A DNA stretch of 64,000 nucleotides, taken from Rhizobium gallicum bv. gallicum R602sp (GTDB taxonomy: Bacteria; Pseudomonadota; Alphaproteobacteria; Rhizobiales; Rhizobiaceae). The position numbers and the translations under genes were made by a program. Below the pieces are notes generated by a model. That model did not search any database, had not been told where the DNA came from, and saw only the letters and a list, made by a program, of their open reading frames with translations. Position 1 is the first letter of the stretch. Each line of letters starts with the position of its first letter. The stretch lies in the NCBI RefSeq assembly GCF_000816845.1, contig NZ_CP006877.1, forward strand, positions 2,175,501-2,239,500. Direction: 5' to 3'. Shown here piece by piece: positions 1 through 7,683 of this stretch.

Positions 1-106
1 GGGAGGTAGACACAATACTCTCCATCGCTCCCGCAGCCCTGCTTGCATTGAAGAATTTGACTCGAATTTAGCTAAAAACGATGAATGAAAGCTTACCCCT
101 GGGATC

Positions 107-128
107 AGAGCCGGGCGAGCCCGGCTCT
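107..128 (-). terminator. Hairpin after chemoreceptor gene
   Basis: A perfect 10-bp inverted repeat (AGAGCCGGGC / GCCCGGCTCT, 2-base loop) lies 9 bases beyond the stop codon of the minus-strand chemoreceptor gene. No T tract follows on that strand, so it may be a transcript-end structure rather than a classical intrinsic terminator. Confidence 0.5.
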
Positions 129-136
129 GCCGCTGA

Positions 137-1951
137 TCAAGCTGCGTGCCGTGCGTAATGCTGCGACGCGCGCGAGCCGAGGCGGAATTTGGCAAGCAGC
201 GTACGAAGCTGGCTGCTCTCTTCGGCAAGCGTCTGGCTCGCCGCCGTCGTTTCCTCCACCATGGCAGCGTTCTGCTGGGTCATCTGATCCATGTGGTTGA
301 CCGAGGTGTTGATCTCGTGGAGGCCCGTTGCCTGCTCGCGCGCCGCGGTGGCAATTGTATTCACATGGTCGTTGACCTTGTTCACCAGCGTCTCGATCTC
401 GACGAGAGCATCGCCCGTCGAGCGAACCAGCGCCACGCCGGACTCGACTTCCGCCGCCGAGTTGCTGATCAGCGTCTTGATCTCCTTGGCGGCATTTGCC
501 GAACGTTGCGCGAGTTCGCGAACCTCTTGCGCCACGACCGCAAAGCCCCGGCCGGCCTCGCCTGCGCGTGCGGCCTCGACACCGGCATTCAGCGCCAAAA
601 GGTTGGTCTGGAACGCGATCTCGTCAATCACGCCGATGATCTGGCTGATCCGGCTGGAGGAGTCCTCAATCCGGCTCATCGCGCTAACGGCATTCCGCAC
701 GATTTCGCCGGATTTTCCAGCACTCGCCTTGGTCTCGGCGACCATCTCGCGGGCTTCGGTCGCCCGTTCGGACGCGGTCCGCACCGTTGCGGTAATCTCA
801 TCGAGTGCGGCTGCAGTCTCTTCGAGAGCAGCGGCCTGCTGCTCGGTGCGCTTCGACAGATTGTTGGTAGCCTCGCTGATACCCGATGCATTGTCATTCA
901 CGACATTGCTCGATTCGGCGATCGCCTGGATGACGTCGTTGAGCGCGCCGACGGCGGCATTGAAGTCGGTGCGCAGTTTTGAATAGTCCTCGCCGAGATC
1001 GCCGATCGAAACCGTGAGATCGCCGGCTGCAAGCTTCTCCAGGCCGGCTCCCAGCGTTTGCATCGCGTGGTTCTGGCGCTCGGCTGCGGCGCGCAGGCTC
1101 GCTTCATTGCCGCGGCGTTCGCCGTCGATCTCGCGCTGGCGCTCGTCTTCACGGGCACGCATTTTGGTGCGGTCGAGCATCGAGTCGCGCAATACCAGGA
1201 GGGCCTTTGCCATGTGGCCGATCTCGTCACGCCGATCGCTGTCGCAGACTTCGACCGCCCCGTTCTCGCCCGCGATCTCATGCATTGCCGCGCCGATCCG
1301 TGCGACGGGTCCGGTAACGCTCTTGACGATCGCATAGGCGACGGAAACGATGATCCCAGCTCCGATCGCGCAAAGGATCGCCGTCCAGATCGCATTCTGC
1401 CAGTAGAGCGCTGCAAGGTCGTCGGAATAGACGCCGGTGCCGACGATCCAACCCCAGGGCTCGAAGCCAGCGACGTGCGAGTATTTCAGGACGGGCTGTT
1501 CGGCACCTGGTTTCGGCCAATAGTAGTCGACAAAACCCTCACCCTGGGCCTTCACGACATTGACGAATTCCATGAACAGGAATTTGCCGGTCGGGTCCTT
1601 GTTCTGCGAAAGGTCGGCGCCGTTCAGCTCCGGCTTGATCGGATGCATCACCATGACCGGGCGCATGTCGTTGATCCAGAAGTAGCCGCTGCCGCCGTAG
1701 CGCATGGCAGCGATGACGTCTTTCGCCGCCGTTTGCGCCTCATCGCGCGTCAGCGTGCCGGCCTGTTCCATCTTGTAGTATTTCTGCAGGATGTTGACCG
1801 CCGTCGCGTCCATCTGCGCAAGACCGGATTTTCTTTCCATTTCCAGTTCGGAATAAGAATAGTTTAGAAAGAAAACCATCGTCGCCACAAAGATCGCCAA
1901 CGTCAGGCCGACGAGACAATAGAGACGCGTTGATATCTTGATGTTACGCAT
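137..1951 (-). CDS. Methyl-accepting chemotaxis protein with single Cache domain
   Basis: This is a transmembrane chemoreceptor that would signal through CheA/CheW. Read from the ATG at 1951 it has 604 residues. A membrane segment lies at about residues 11-31. A periplasmic single-Cache domain follows, containing the typical GYFWIND stretch and the VGTGVYSDD end. A second membrane segment is near 185-210, followed by HAMP and a long coiled-coil signalling domain. The conserved hairpin tip ([20 protein letters not shown]) is intact. I chose 1951 over the longer frame opening at 2044 because GGGGGAA stands 4 bases upstream and the extra 31 residues look non-native. There is no C-terminal CheR-tethering pentapeptide. 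The ligand is unknown; Cache domains of this class often bind small carboxylates. No che genes are nearby. Confidence 0.93.
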   Translation of the reverse strand: MRNIKISTRLYCLVGLTLAIFVATMVFFLNYSYSELEMERKSGLAQMDATAVNILQKYYKMEQAGTLTRDEAQTAAKDVIAAMRYGGSGYFWINDMRPVMVMHPIKPELNGADLSQNKDPTGKFLFMEFVNVVKAQGEGFVDYYWPKPGAEQPVLKYSHVAGFEPWGWIVGTGVYSDDLAALYWQNAIWTAILCAIGAGIIVSVAYAIVKSVTGPVARIGAAMHEIAGENGAVEVCDSDRRDEIGHMAKALLVLRDSMLDRTKMRAREDERQREIDGERRGNEASLRAAAERQNHAMQTLGAGLEKLAAGDLTVSIGDLGEDYSKLRTDFNAAVGALNDVIQAIAESSNVVNDNASGISEATNNLSKRTEQQAAALEETAAALDEITATVRTASERATEAREMVAETKASAGKSGEIVRNAVSAMSRIEDSSSRISQIIGVIDEIAFQTNLLALNAGVEAARAGEAGRGFAVVAQEVRELAQRSANAAKEIKTLISNSAAEVESGVALVRSTGDALVEIETLVNKVNDHVNTIATAAREQATGLHEINTSVNHMDQMTQQNAAMVEETTAASQTLAEESSQLRTLLAKFRLGSRASQHYARHAA

Positions 1952-2245
1952 GAATTCCCCCGGCATTCCCATGCAGAATCGATCTTTGAATGATGAGGGA
2001 GATCCATTACTGGACGGTGAACTAATATTAGAGTGAGGCGACATAACGTGACGGAAGGTGGTTGCCGGCAGTCCGGTTCCCGTTGCAACAATCTGGATTA
2101 TCTTAGAATTTTACATTAAGGAGATTTATTTCAGGACCGGCGACACCCAGCGCACTAAACGCCGGCCGTTTGTCTGTTCATTTCGCTTGCGCTTTACATT
2201 ACCGTGCGGGCGGAATCGAAACCGCAAACATCACGAAGTAGGATC

Positions 2246-2632
2246 ATGACCGAGACCCCGAAGCCGAAAGGCGAACTGACGCTCCGCACGCTTGCCATGC
2301 CTGGCGACGCCAACCCCGCAGGCGATATCTTCGGTGGATGGGTCATGGCGCAGATGGACCTGGCGAGCGGCATCCGCGCCGCCGAACGCGCCAGAGGCCG
2401 CGTGGTCACCGCCGCGGTCAAGGAAATGGCTTTCCAGTTGCCGGTGAAGATCGGCGACACACTTTCGGTCTTTACCGACATCGACCGCGTCGGCCGCACC
2501 TCGATCACTCTCTGCGTCGAGGCCTGGGCGCACCGTTCGCGCTACAACAAGATGGAAAAGGTCACAGCCGGCACCTTCATCATGGTGGCACTCGACGAAA
2601 ACGGCGCGCCGAAGCCGGTCCCCAAGGCGTGA
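2246..2632 (+). CDS. Acyl-CoA thioesterase, YciA-like hotdog fold
   Basis: The 128-residue product matches the YciA/BACH type of hotdog-fold acyl-CoA thioesterase, which hydrolyses short to medium acyl-CoA in the cytoplasm. The family signature is visible: PGDANPAGDIFGGWVMAQMD, with the catalytic Asn/Asp region near residues 20-35, then the hydrophobic central helix and the VTAAV strand. The ATG at 2246 has an AGGA-type site just upstream and matches family length; the frame extends upstream to 2204 without similarity. The stop lies 4 bases before the next gene's ATG, so the two are probably cotranscribed. Confidence 0.88.
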   Translation: MTETPKPKGELTLRTLAMPGDANPAGDIFGGWVMAQMDLASGIRAAERARGRVVTAAVKEMAFQLPVKIGDTLSVFTDIDRVGRTSITLCVEAWAHRSRYNKMEKVTAGTFIMVALDENGAPKPVPKA

Positions 2633-2636
2633 CACC

Positions 2637-3223
2637 ATGCAAGAGGCGGCGACACCGGAGGTCTTCGTTTATATCCGCGCCATAATGGCGATGGTCATCG
2701 GCCTCAGCCTCACCCGCCTACTCACGGGTCTCGCCGGCATCGTCCAATCGCCTAAGAAACACCGCTCTACCACGTCCATCTCGGCTGGGTCGGGTCGATG
2801 TTCCTCTTCATCATCCATTTCTGGTGGTGGGAGTATCGCCTCGGCTCGCTGGTCGTCATCACCTTCGGCGTTTACCTCTTCCTCATCAGCTTCTGCTGCC
2901 TGTTTTATTTCCTTAGCGTCCTGCTCTTCCCGACCTCGATCGAGGAGTACGGCGACTACGAGGACTATTTCATCTCCCGGCGCACTTGGTTCTTCGGCAT
3001 GCTGGCGCTGACCTATGCCGTGGACCTCGGCGATACCTGGCTCAAGGGCCAGGCCTATGTCCATGCGCTCGGCCGTGAATATCTCATCCGCAACCTCGCC
3101 TATATCGTCCTCTGCCTTGTGGCGGCCTGGACGCGGAACCGCCGCTTCCACATCGCCTTCGTCAGCCTCGGCCTGCTCTATCAGATCAGCTGGATCTTTC
3201 GGCTCTATGATGTGCTTGGGTGA
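2637..3223 (+). pseudogene. Multi-pass membrane protein of unknown function, frameshifted
   Basis: One protein is split over two frames. The first frame (from ATG 2637) encodes about 43 residues beginning MQEAATPEVFVYIRAIM and a first membrane helix, ending near PKKHR. The second frame then reads LYHVHLGWVGS into the ORF ending at 3223, with four to five further hydrophobic helices and a WWWEYRL motif. The join lies at about 2756-2768, where a single missing base would restore one frame of about 195 residues. I do not recognise a function. It starts 4 bases after the thioesterase gene. This is either a recent loss-of-function mutation or a sequencing error. Confidence 0.7.
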
Positions 3224-3635
3224 GGTATGCGTGGGTCTGCGTCTCACCCCGTAAGCGGGAGACTTCATCTTTTATGGCGGCGATTGGTTCCATCCATCCT
3301 CATTCCTGCGCCGGTCGCAGAAATCCAGCCACCATTCCACGACCGAAAGGCCAAATAACGACGATTAGAGGAAGACTATGTCCGACCTGTTGGCGCACCC
3401 AAACCGAGGCTAATCTGGCGCTTTTGGGCGCGTTTCGGCCGAACAGTTCGCCGGCAAGCCGGCCCAAAGCCGCCATGAGGTCGCAAAAATCGGTAACGAA
3501 AACGCCGACTTTTGCGAGAAATTTTGCGACACGGATTGCCTATAAATTCAGCATCGTCGGCTTTTGGCGCGAAAATTGGGAATTCGCTGCACGGCATGTC
3601 GTATTTGGATTGCAGTCAGGTTGGTCAAACCTGAG
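3224..3635. other. Intergenic region without a convincing gene
   Basis: About 410 bases separate the frameshifted membrane protein and the broken hydrolase. The only recognisable content is a dispersed-repeat copy near 3296-3336. Open frames exist on both strands, but none has a family signature or a good ribosome binding site. Confidence 0.5.
3296..3336 (+). repeat. Dispersed intergenic repeat, copy 1 (ATTCCTGYGC type)
   Basis: The stretch reads CATCCTCATTCCTGCGCCGG, then TCGCAGAAATCCAGCC. It resembles the copies near 9735-9776 (opposite strand) and 19290-19331. The two halves form an imperfect hairpin around the TGCGCCGGTCGCA core. Confidence 0.5.
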
Positions 3636-4281
3636 CTAGCAATATCTCGGTAAGAGCCCCTCGGGCTTCAGCCGTGCTACATTGTGCCCGCAATCGAAGG
3701 CAAAGGTCGACCACTCCGGCTCACCGTTTAAGCGTTGATAAGGGTCAAGGAACGGACTTCCTTCCCATCCAAATGCGCCAATGAAGGTCTTGCGCGGCAC
3801 TTCACGCCAACATCCGCTGAGATTGATTGATTGGAGAAACGTGCCAATCGGATGCGGTCGGCATCGCGGGTCAAGATTGGCAGGGGGCGCGCAAGTTAGT
3901 CCGTCAGCCTTCGCGCCCGCGACGAAGACATCTCGAAAACGAGGCGTCGTCAGGGACCAGACAGAGTCACCGGAACCAGGCACATAGGCGTCTACATAGA
4001 CCAATTTGCGATGCCGCAGCATCAGCTGCGCCGCTCACGACCATCCCGCCGTAGGATTGTCCAACAATCACCAGGTCGTCGCGATGCGACTTCATCGCAC
4101 TAACGACCTCATCTATGTGATCTTCAAGATTGGCCGTTGGGGCGGGCGCATCGCCGACCCCCGAAAGCGTGATCGGTAAGGCTCTGTGCCCGTCCGCAGT
4201 AAGTATATCTGCCACCTTTTGGTAAACCCAACCGCCCTGCCAGCCTCCGAGTATAAGGATAAAGGTGGCCATATTATTCAT
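3636..4281 (-). pseudogene. Alpha/beta hydrolase, frameshifted
   Basis: This is an alpha/beta-hydrolase of the EstC-like secreted/cytosolic esterase type, split into two frames. The N-terminal frame, from ATG 4281 or more likely 4272, carries ILGGWQGGWVYQ (oxyanion region) and the nucleophile elbow GQSYGG. It ends at 3967 in the wrong frame. The C-terminal frame resumes with KLVYVDAYVPG and carries the probable catalytic His in FDCGHNVARL, ending at 3636. The join is at about 4000-4022, a net +1 or -2 change. Catalytic Ser and His therefore sit in different frames and the gene is probably inactive. Two ATGs lie near the start, and AGGG is better spaced for the second. Confidence 0.75.
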
Positions 4282-4641
4282 CCCTGATTTTGAAGCCTTC
4301 CGAGCTTCGACACCTCTTTCGCCGAAATTAAGACCACTGTGCCCGCTGACAGTGCTGAGTGTGCGTAAAGGCCGAAGGCGGTCAACGACCTCTTGCAGAA
4401 GTCCCGATTAAAACGACACTTGTTTTCCTGACTTTTGTGACATCGCAGAGTAGGCAATTCTGCAACGGTCGCAATGAAGCAGTTGCCTGTCGGCCCAAGG
4501 CGTTTGGGCCGCGCAAGACGAGAGGAGTTAAAAAGAAAGCAGCGATTTTGATCATGATGTCGGATCGGGGGCAGCTGGTGCGTCATCGTATCATCAGGTC
4601 GGGCTCTCGATCTGAAGGACAACGACCAGGAGGACCACGCG
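4282..4641. other. Intergenic region between broken hydrolase and PhnB-like gene
   Basis: About 360 bases carry the divergent promoter region of the two flanking genes. The plus-strand frame through it has no recognisable domain. GGCCCAAGGCGTTTGGGCC at 4493-4511 is a 7-bp hairpin. I see no RNA gene. Confidence 0.45.
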
Positions 4642-5127
4642 ATGTCTAAGAACACCATTTGTCTATGGTACAACAAGGACGCTGAGGAAGCCGCCCGCTT
4701 TTATGCCGACACCTTCCCAGACAGCAAGATCGGAGCCATCATCCGCGCGCCCGGCAATTACCCAGACGGAGCAGAGGGAGACGTGTTGGTCGTCGAGTTC
4801 ACGGTGGCGGGTGTCTCGTGCATCGGATTGAACGGCGGCCCCACATTCAAGCACAGCGAAGCCTTCTCATTCCAGATCAGCACCGAGGATCAGGAAGAAA
4901 CGGATCGCTATTGGAACGCCATCGTCGGCAATGGCGGTCAGGAAAGCGAATGCGGCTGGTGCAAGGATAAGTGGGGAGTATCCTGGCAGATCACACCTCG
5001 CATTCTAATGGACGCGCTTGCAGCAGGTGGCGAACAAGCAAAGCGCGCATTCGACGCGATGATGACGATGAGGAAAATCGACGTGGCTGTGATCGATGCG
5101 GCACGAAAAGGGGTTGACGCGCCATGA
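4642..5127 (+). CDS. PhnB-like VOC family protein
   Basis: The 161-residue protein belongs to the PhnB branch of the vicinal-oxygen-chelate superfamily, often annotated '3-demethylubiquinone-9 3-methyltransferase-like'. Visible family features are LWYNKDAEEAARFYADTFPD at residues 8-27, GLNGGPTFKHSEAFSFQI in the middle and the GWCKDKWGVSWQITP block near the end. AGGAGG is well placed before the ATG. No reaction can be assigned; such proteins are putative metal-binding enzymes or stress proteins. The last codons overlap the next gene by 4 bases (ATGA), so the two are translationally coupled. Confidence 0.88.
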   Translation: MSKNTICLWYNKDAEEAARFYADTFPDSKIGAIIRAPGNYPDGAEGDVLVVEFTVAGVSCIGLNGGPTFKHSEAFSFQISTEDQEETDRYWNAIVGNGGQESECGWCKDKWGVSWQITPRILMDALAAGGEQAKRAFDAMMTMRKIDVAVIDAARKGVDAP

Positions 5128-5345
5128 CCACCGAGAAAATCAAAGGACCTGCTTCCTATTTTCCATCAATCGAGAAGAAATACGGCCGTCCTATCTATGA
5201 CTGGCAAGAGATCGTGCGAAAGCACTATCCTGCGAAGCACATGGAACTTGTCAGTATGCTGAAGAGCGAACACGGAATGGGCCACGGTCATGCAAATGCG
5301 GTCGTGGCGCACACTCTCGCGCAAGACAAGCAGCCAGCCTCTTAA
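5124..5345 (+). CDS. DUF4287 domain protein
   Basis: The 73-residue protein matches the DUF4287 family, often found alone or next to DUF5655. Visible features are the N-terminal SYFPSIEKKYGRPI, the central W and the GMGHGHANAVVAH C-terminal motif. Its function is unknown. It overlaps the PhnB-like gene by ATGA and so is probably made together with it. Confidence 0.85.
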   Translation: MTTEKIKGPASYFPSIEKKYGRPIYDWQEIVRKHYPAKHMELVSMLKSEHGMGHGHANAVVAHTLAQDKQPAS

Positions 5346-5493
5346 CGCAGTGTGTTGCGAGGCGAAGCGTCTTGTCTGCTTCCGGCGGCCCATTGCGGAC
5401 CCTTAATGCCTCAGGCGCGATTCACAGAGAGATTGCGCCGGGGACGAGCGAAACACTCGTCTTCAACATGGATGGGAAGCATTGGGCCGCCGC

Positions 5494-5820
5494 CTACGTT
5501 GCCGGTGGACGATATCGAATCGATTTTGCCTTTTCCAACGCTTCGATCGTATCCTCGACGCTGAGGAGGACAGTGGTCTCAATAGAGCTGAGCGCGCCTC
5601 CTGCGCCGATGGCAAGTGCGACCGCCGCCATCGATACGTTATCCGGCGCCTCCCACAGGTTCCAACCATCATGCTCGCCAAAGGCGTACCAGAACCCATG
5701 GAGCTTTCCGCCCACGGATTCGATATAAGTACGTGCCGCCTCTCGACGATCCTCGGGGTTTTCGATCATGCGCACCCACGTCTCGGGCGTGTAGCTGAAG
5801 CGCGTGAGATACATGGCCAT
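5494..5820 (-). CDS. GYD domain protein
   Basis: This 108-residue single-domain protein of the GYD family is an alpha/beta-barrel-like dimer. It begins MAMYLTRFSYTPETW and contains the family's ...GGKLHGFWYAFGEHDGWNLWEAPD core. GGAGG stands 6 bases before the ATG at 5820. Function is unassigned. It converges on the PhnB-like/DUF4287 pair. Confidence 0.85.
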   Translation of the reverse strand: MAMYLTRFSYTPETWVRMIENPEDRREAARTYIESVGGKLHGFWYAFGEHDGWNLWEAPDNVSMAAVALAIGAGGALSSIETTVLLSVEDTIEALEKAKSIRYRPPAT

Positions 5821-6089
5821 GGTTTACCTCCAATGAAAGAACACAAGGGGCAAAACGCCTTTAACTGGCGGCTTTTCCTTGGGTTCGGTTATGGTTTGAT
5901 CAGCGTTTTTGCCGATCGGCTAAAACTCTTCCTTTCGCTGGACAGGTTGTTGCCGTCCTGCGGTTCTCGAACCAATCTCCAATGCGTGACCTGATGCGTT
6001 AGCTTCGGTCACAGAGTGACGTTCGGCTCCCGGTTTCCCATTCTCCTCAAGGAGCGCAACCCGGACCTGCCGGACTCGCTAGTAGACCA

Positions 6090-7157
6090 TCAGGACAACC
6101 GGGATATCGTCGACGCGCCTTCCGTGTTGCTTTCGCCGCGCCGCTCGTAAGCGCGCTGGTCACGCAGGATGTGGAAGGCGATCGTCAAAAGCTTGCGCGC
6201 GATCGCAACGCGCGCCTTGTTCACTCCTCTGATCTTCAGATGCTCGTATTGGGCGCGAAGCTGTGCATCGCTGGCAATGGCCGGAGCCACCGCCTCGACG
6301 AAAGCCCAGCGCAGCCACTTGTTGCCCTGCTTGATGATCTTGCCGTGAAAGGTCTTGCCGCCGGAGGAATAGGTCGACGGCACCAGTCCGGCATAGGCGG
6401 CAAGCTTCTTCGGATTGCGGAATCGACCGACATCATCGTTCTCCGCATCGATCAGCCGGGCGAAGAACTCGCCGATGCCGGGGATCGTCTTCAACAGCTT
6501 CACATTGCCATTAACCTTGGTCATTGCCCGGATCGTCGCCTCCGACTGCTTGATCCGCACATCGATGTCGCCGATGAAGTCGAGACCGCGGTCAATCTGG
6601 ATGCGGTCGATCTCCGAGACCTTGACCTGCGCCAGTTGGAGGCGGCCGGCCTTGCCGAACAGGTCGCCGAGCTTCTTCAGCTGCGCCGTCTGCTCCGGAT
6701 AGCGATCAAACACCGTGACGATGCGGTTCTTTGTCATCGTCCGCAGCCGCACGTAAAACATCCGCTCACGAAGGGCGATGCGCAGCTCGCGGGCTCGCTC
6801 TCCAGGTGCCCAGGCCTCCGGCACCAGGTCGGCTCTGAGCAGGTGCGCCAGCACCGTCGCATCGATCTTGTCAGTCTTGATCTTGGCATCGGCGATCGCC
6901 TTGACCTTCCACGGATGGGCGAGGACGACATCATCACAAATGTCGTCGAGCCAGTCGTAGATCACCATCCAGTTGCGCGTCGCCTCGACAACCGCATGCG
7001 AGTTGTCGCGATAGCGTTCGAGAAAGCCGCCAAGCGACTGGCGGTCGTTCTTCACCCGGCCGGATCTGAGCGTCTTGCCGCTGCTGTCCTGCACCACCAG
7101 GTGGCTGTAGGATTTGTGATAGTCGACGCCGATATGGTAATCATAAGAGGCAGTCAT
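6090..7157 (-). CDS. IS110 family transposase
   Basis: The product is about 355 residues from ATG 7157. The N-terminal RuvC-like DEDD domain is recognisable: the first Asp is in HIGVDYHKSY, the Glu in AVVEATRNW and the later Asp pair in KTDKIDATVLAHLLRAD. The C-terminal Tnp_2 domain carries TIPGIGEFFARL, the YAGLVPS motif and the serine-containing SSGGKTFHGKI stretch. This is the DEDD plus serine architecture of bridge-RNA-guided IS110 recombinases. The ATG at 7157 was chosen because the family protein begins close to this DYHIGVDYH motif; the frame extends 30 codons further up without similarity. No internal stop or frameshift is seen, so it may be active. Confidence 0.93.
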   Translation of the reverse strand: MTASYDYHIGVDYHKSYSHLVVQDSSGKTLRSGRVKNDRQSLGGFLERYRDNSHAVVEATRNWMVIYDWLDDICDDVVLAHPWKVKAIADAKIKTDKIDATVLAHLLRADLVPEAWAPGERARELRIALRERMFYVRLRTMTKNRIVTVFDRYPEQTAQLKKLGDLFGKAGRLQLAQVKVSEIDRIQIDRGLDFIGDIDVRIKQSEATIRAMTKVNGNVKLLKTIPGIGEFFARLIDAENDDVGRFRNPKKLAAYAGLVPSTYSSGGKTFHGKIIKQGNKWLRWAFVEAVAPAIASDAQLRAQYEHLKIRGVNKARVAIARKLLTIAFHILRDQRAYERRGESNTEGASTISRLS

Positions 7158-7340
7158 GCTTCCAACTCCCTTGTTGAGATGTATGAAACCCCAATAAGGT
7201 AAGCCGAAAGGCTGGAAGCGTGACTGTCCCTCGATCATCACCTGCATCTCAGTGATCCGTTCTATCGGTGGAGGCGGCCTCTTTCATGTCACCTCCTCCG
7301 TCAGAACTACAGTTAACGCTCAAGCCGGGGAGAACGCCAG
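7158..7340 (-). ncRNA. Candidate IS110 bridge-RNA region
   Basis: In the IS110 subgroup the non-coding end upstream of the transposase gene encodes a structured bridge RNA. The 180 bases upstream of this transposase have no credible gene and are where such an RNA should lie. I did not fold it and see no decisive loop motif, so this is an inference from position only. Confidence 0.25.
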
Positions 7341-7625
7341 TCATTTCCAATGTGCGGAACAGGCCTCCTTGCGGCACAAGGCCAGTCTTGATATCGCCCG
7401 TCGCTTCGCAACGGTCGTGCTGGAAGACCTCGCCACGCCAATGCGGTTTGCGCCCACGCCGACCACAACGCTGCGATCAACATCCTGCGTCGGAACACGG
7501 CGTCTATGATCGTGGAGGAAGGCGAGCCGCTCTTCATTGAAGCGATAACCGTCGGCGGAGCTTCGCGCCCCTTCGGAAATCCCCTCAAGCGGGGGAAGAT
7601 GTTAAGTTCTCGACAAGCCCTCTGA
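7340..7625 (+). pseudogene. Degraded TnpB remnant
   Basis: Two TnpB segments are joined with the middle missing. One frame at about 7368-7440 reads LRHKASLDIARRFATVVLEDL, matching the RuvC-II region (KAS.DIA...VVLEDL). A different frame at about 7434-7625 reads CAHADHNAAINILRRNTASM, matching the C-terminal RuvC-III motif (ADHNAAINIL), and runs to the TGA at 7623. The zinc-ribbon CxxC and the start of the protein are absent, so it cannot encode a functional nuclease. The downstream ABC gene begins just after it. Confidence 0.75.
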
Positions 7626-7683
7626 TGCCATGTTCGACATTGGCATCATGAAACCTTTTGATTTTTACGCCGTTGTCGTGCGT

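Larger units (their letters stand above)
6090..7625. mobile_element. Transposon scar: IS110-type element beside decayed IS200/IS605-type TnpB
   Basis: An apparently intact IS110-type transposase gene (minus strand) is flanked on its right by a rearranged TnpB fragment (plus strand). I could not define element ends: IS110 members lack long inverted repeats and no direct repeats are obvious. The limits given are those of the coding parts. Confidence 0.6.

Noticed and set aside
146..982. Long plus-strand frames opposite the chemoreceptor gene
   Set aside because: Shadow frames produced by GC-rich codons of the real minus-strand gene.
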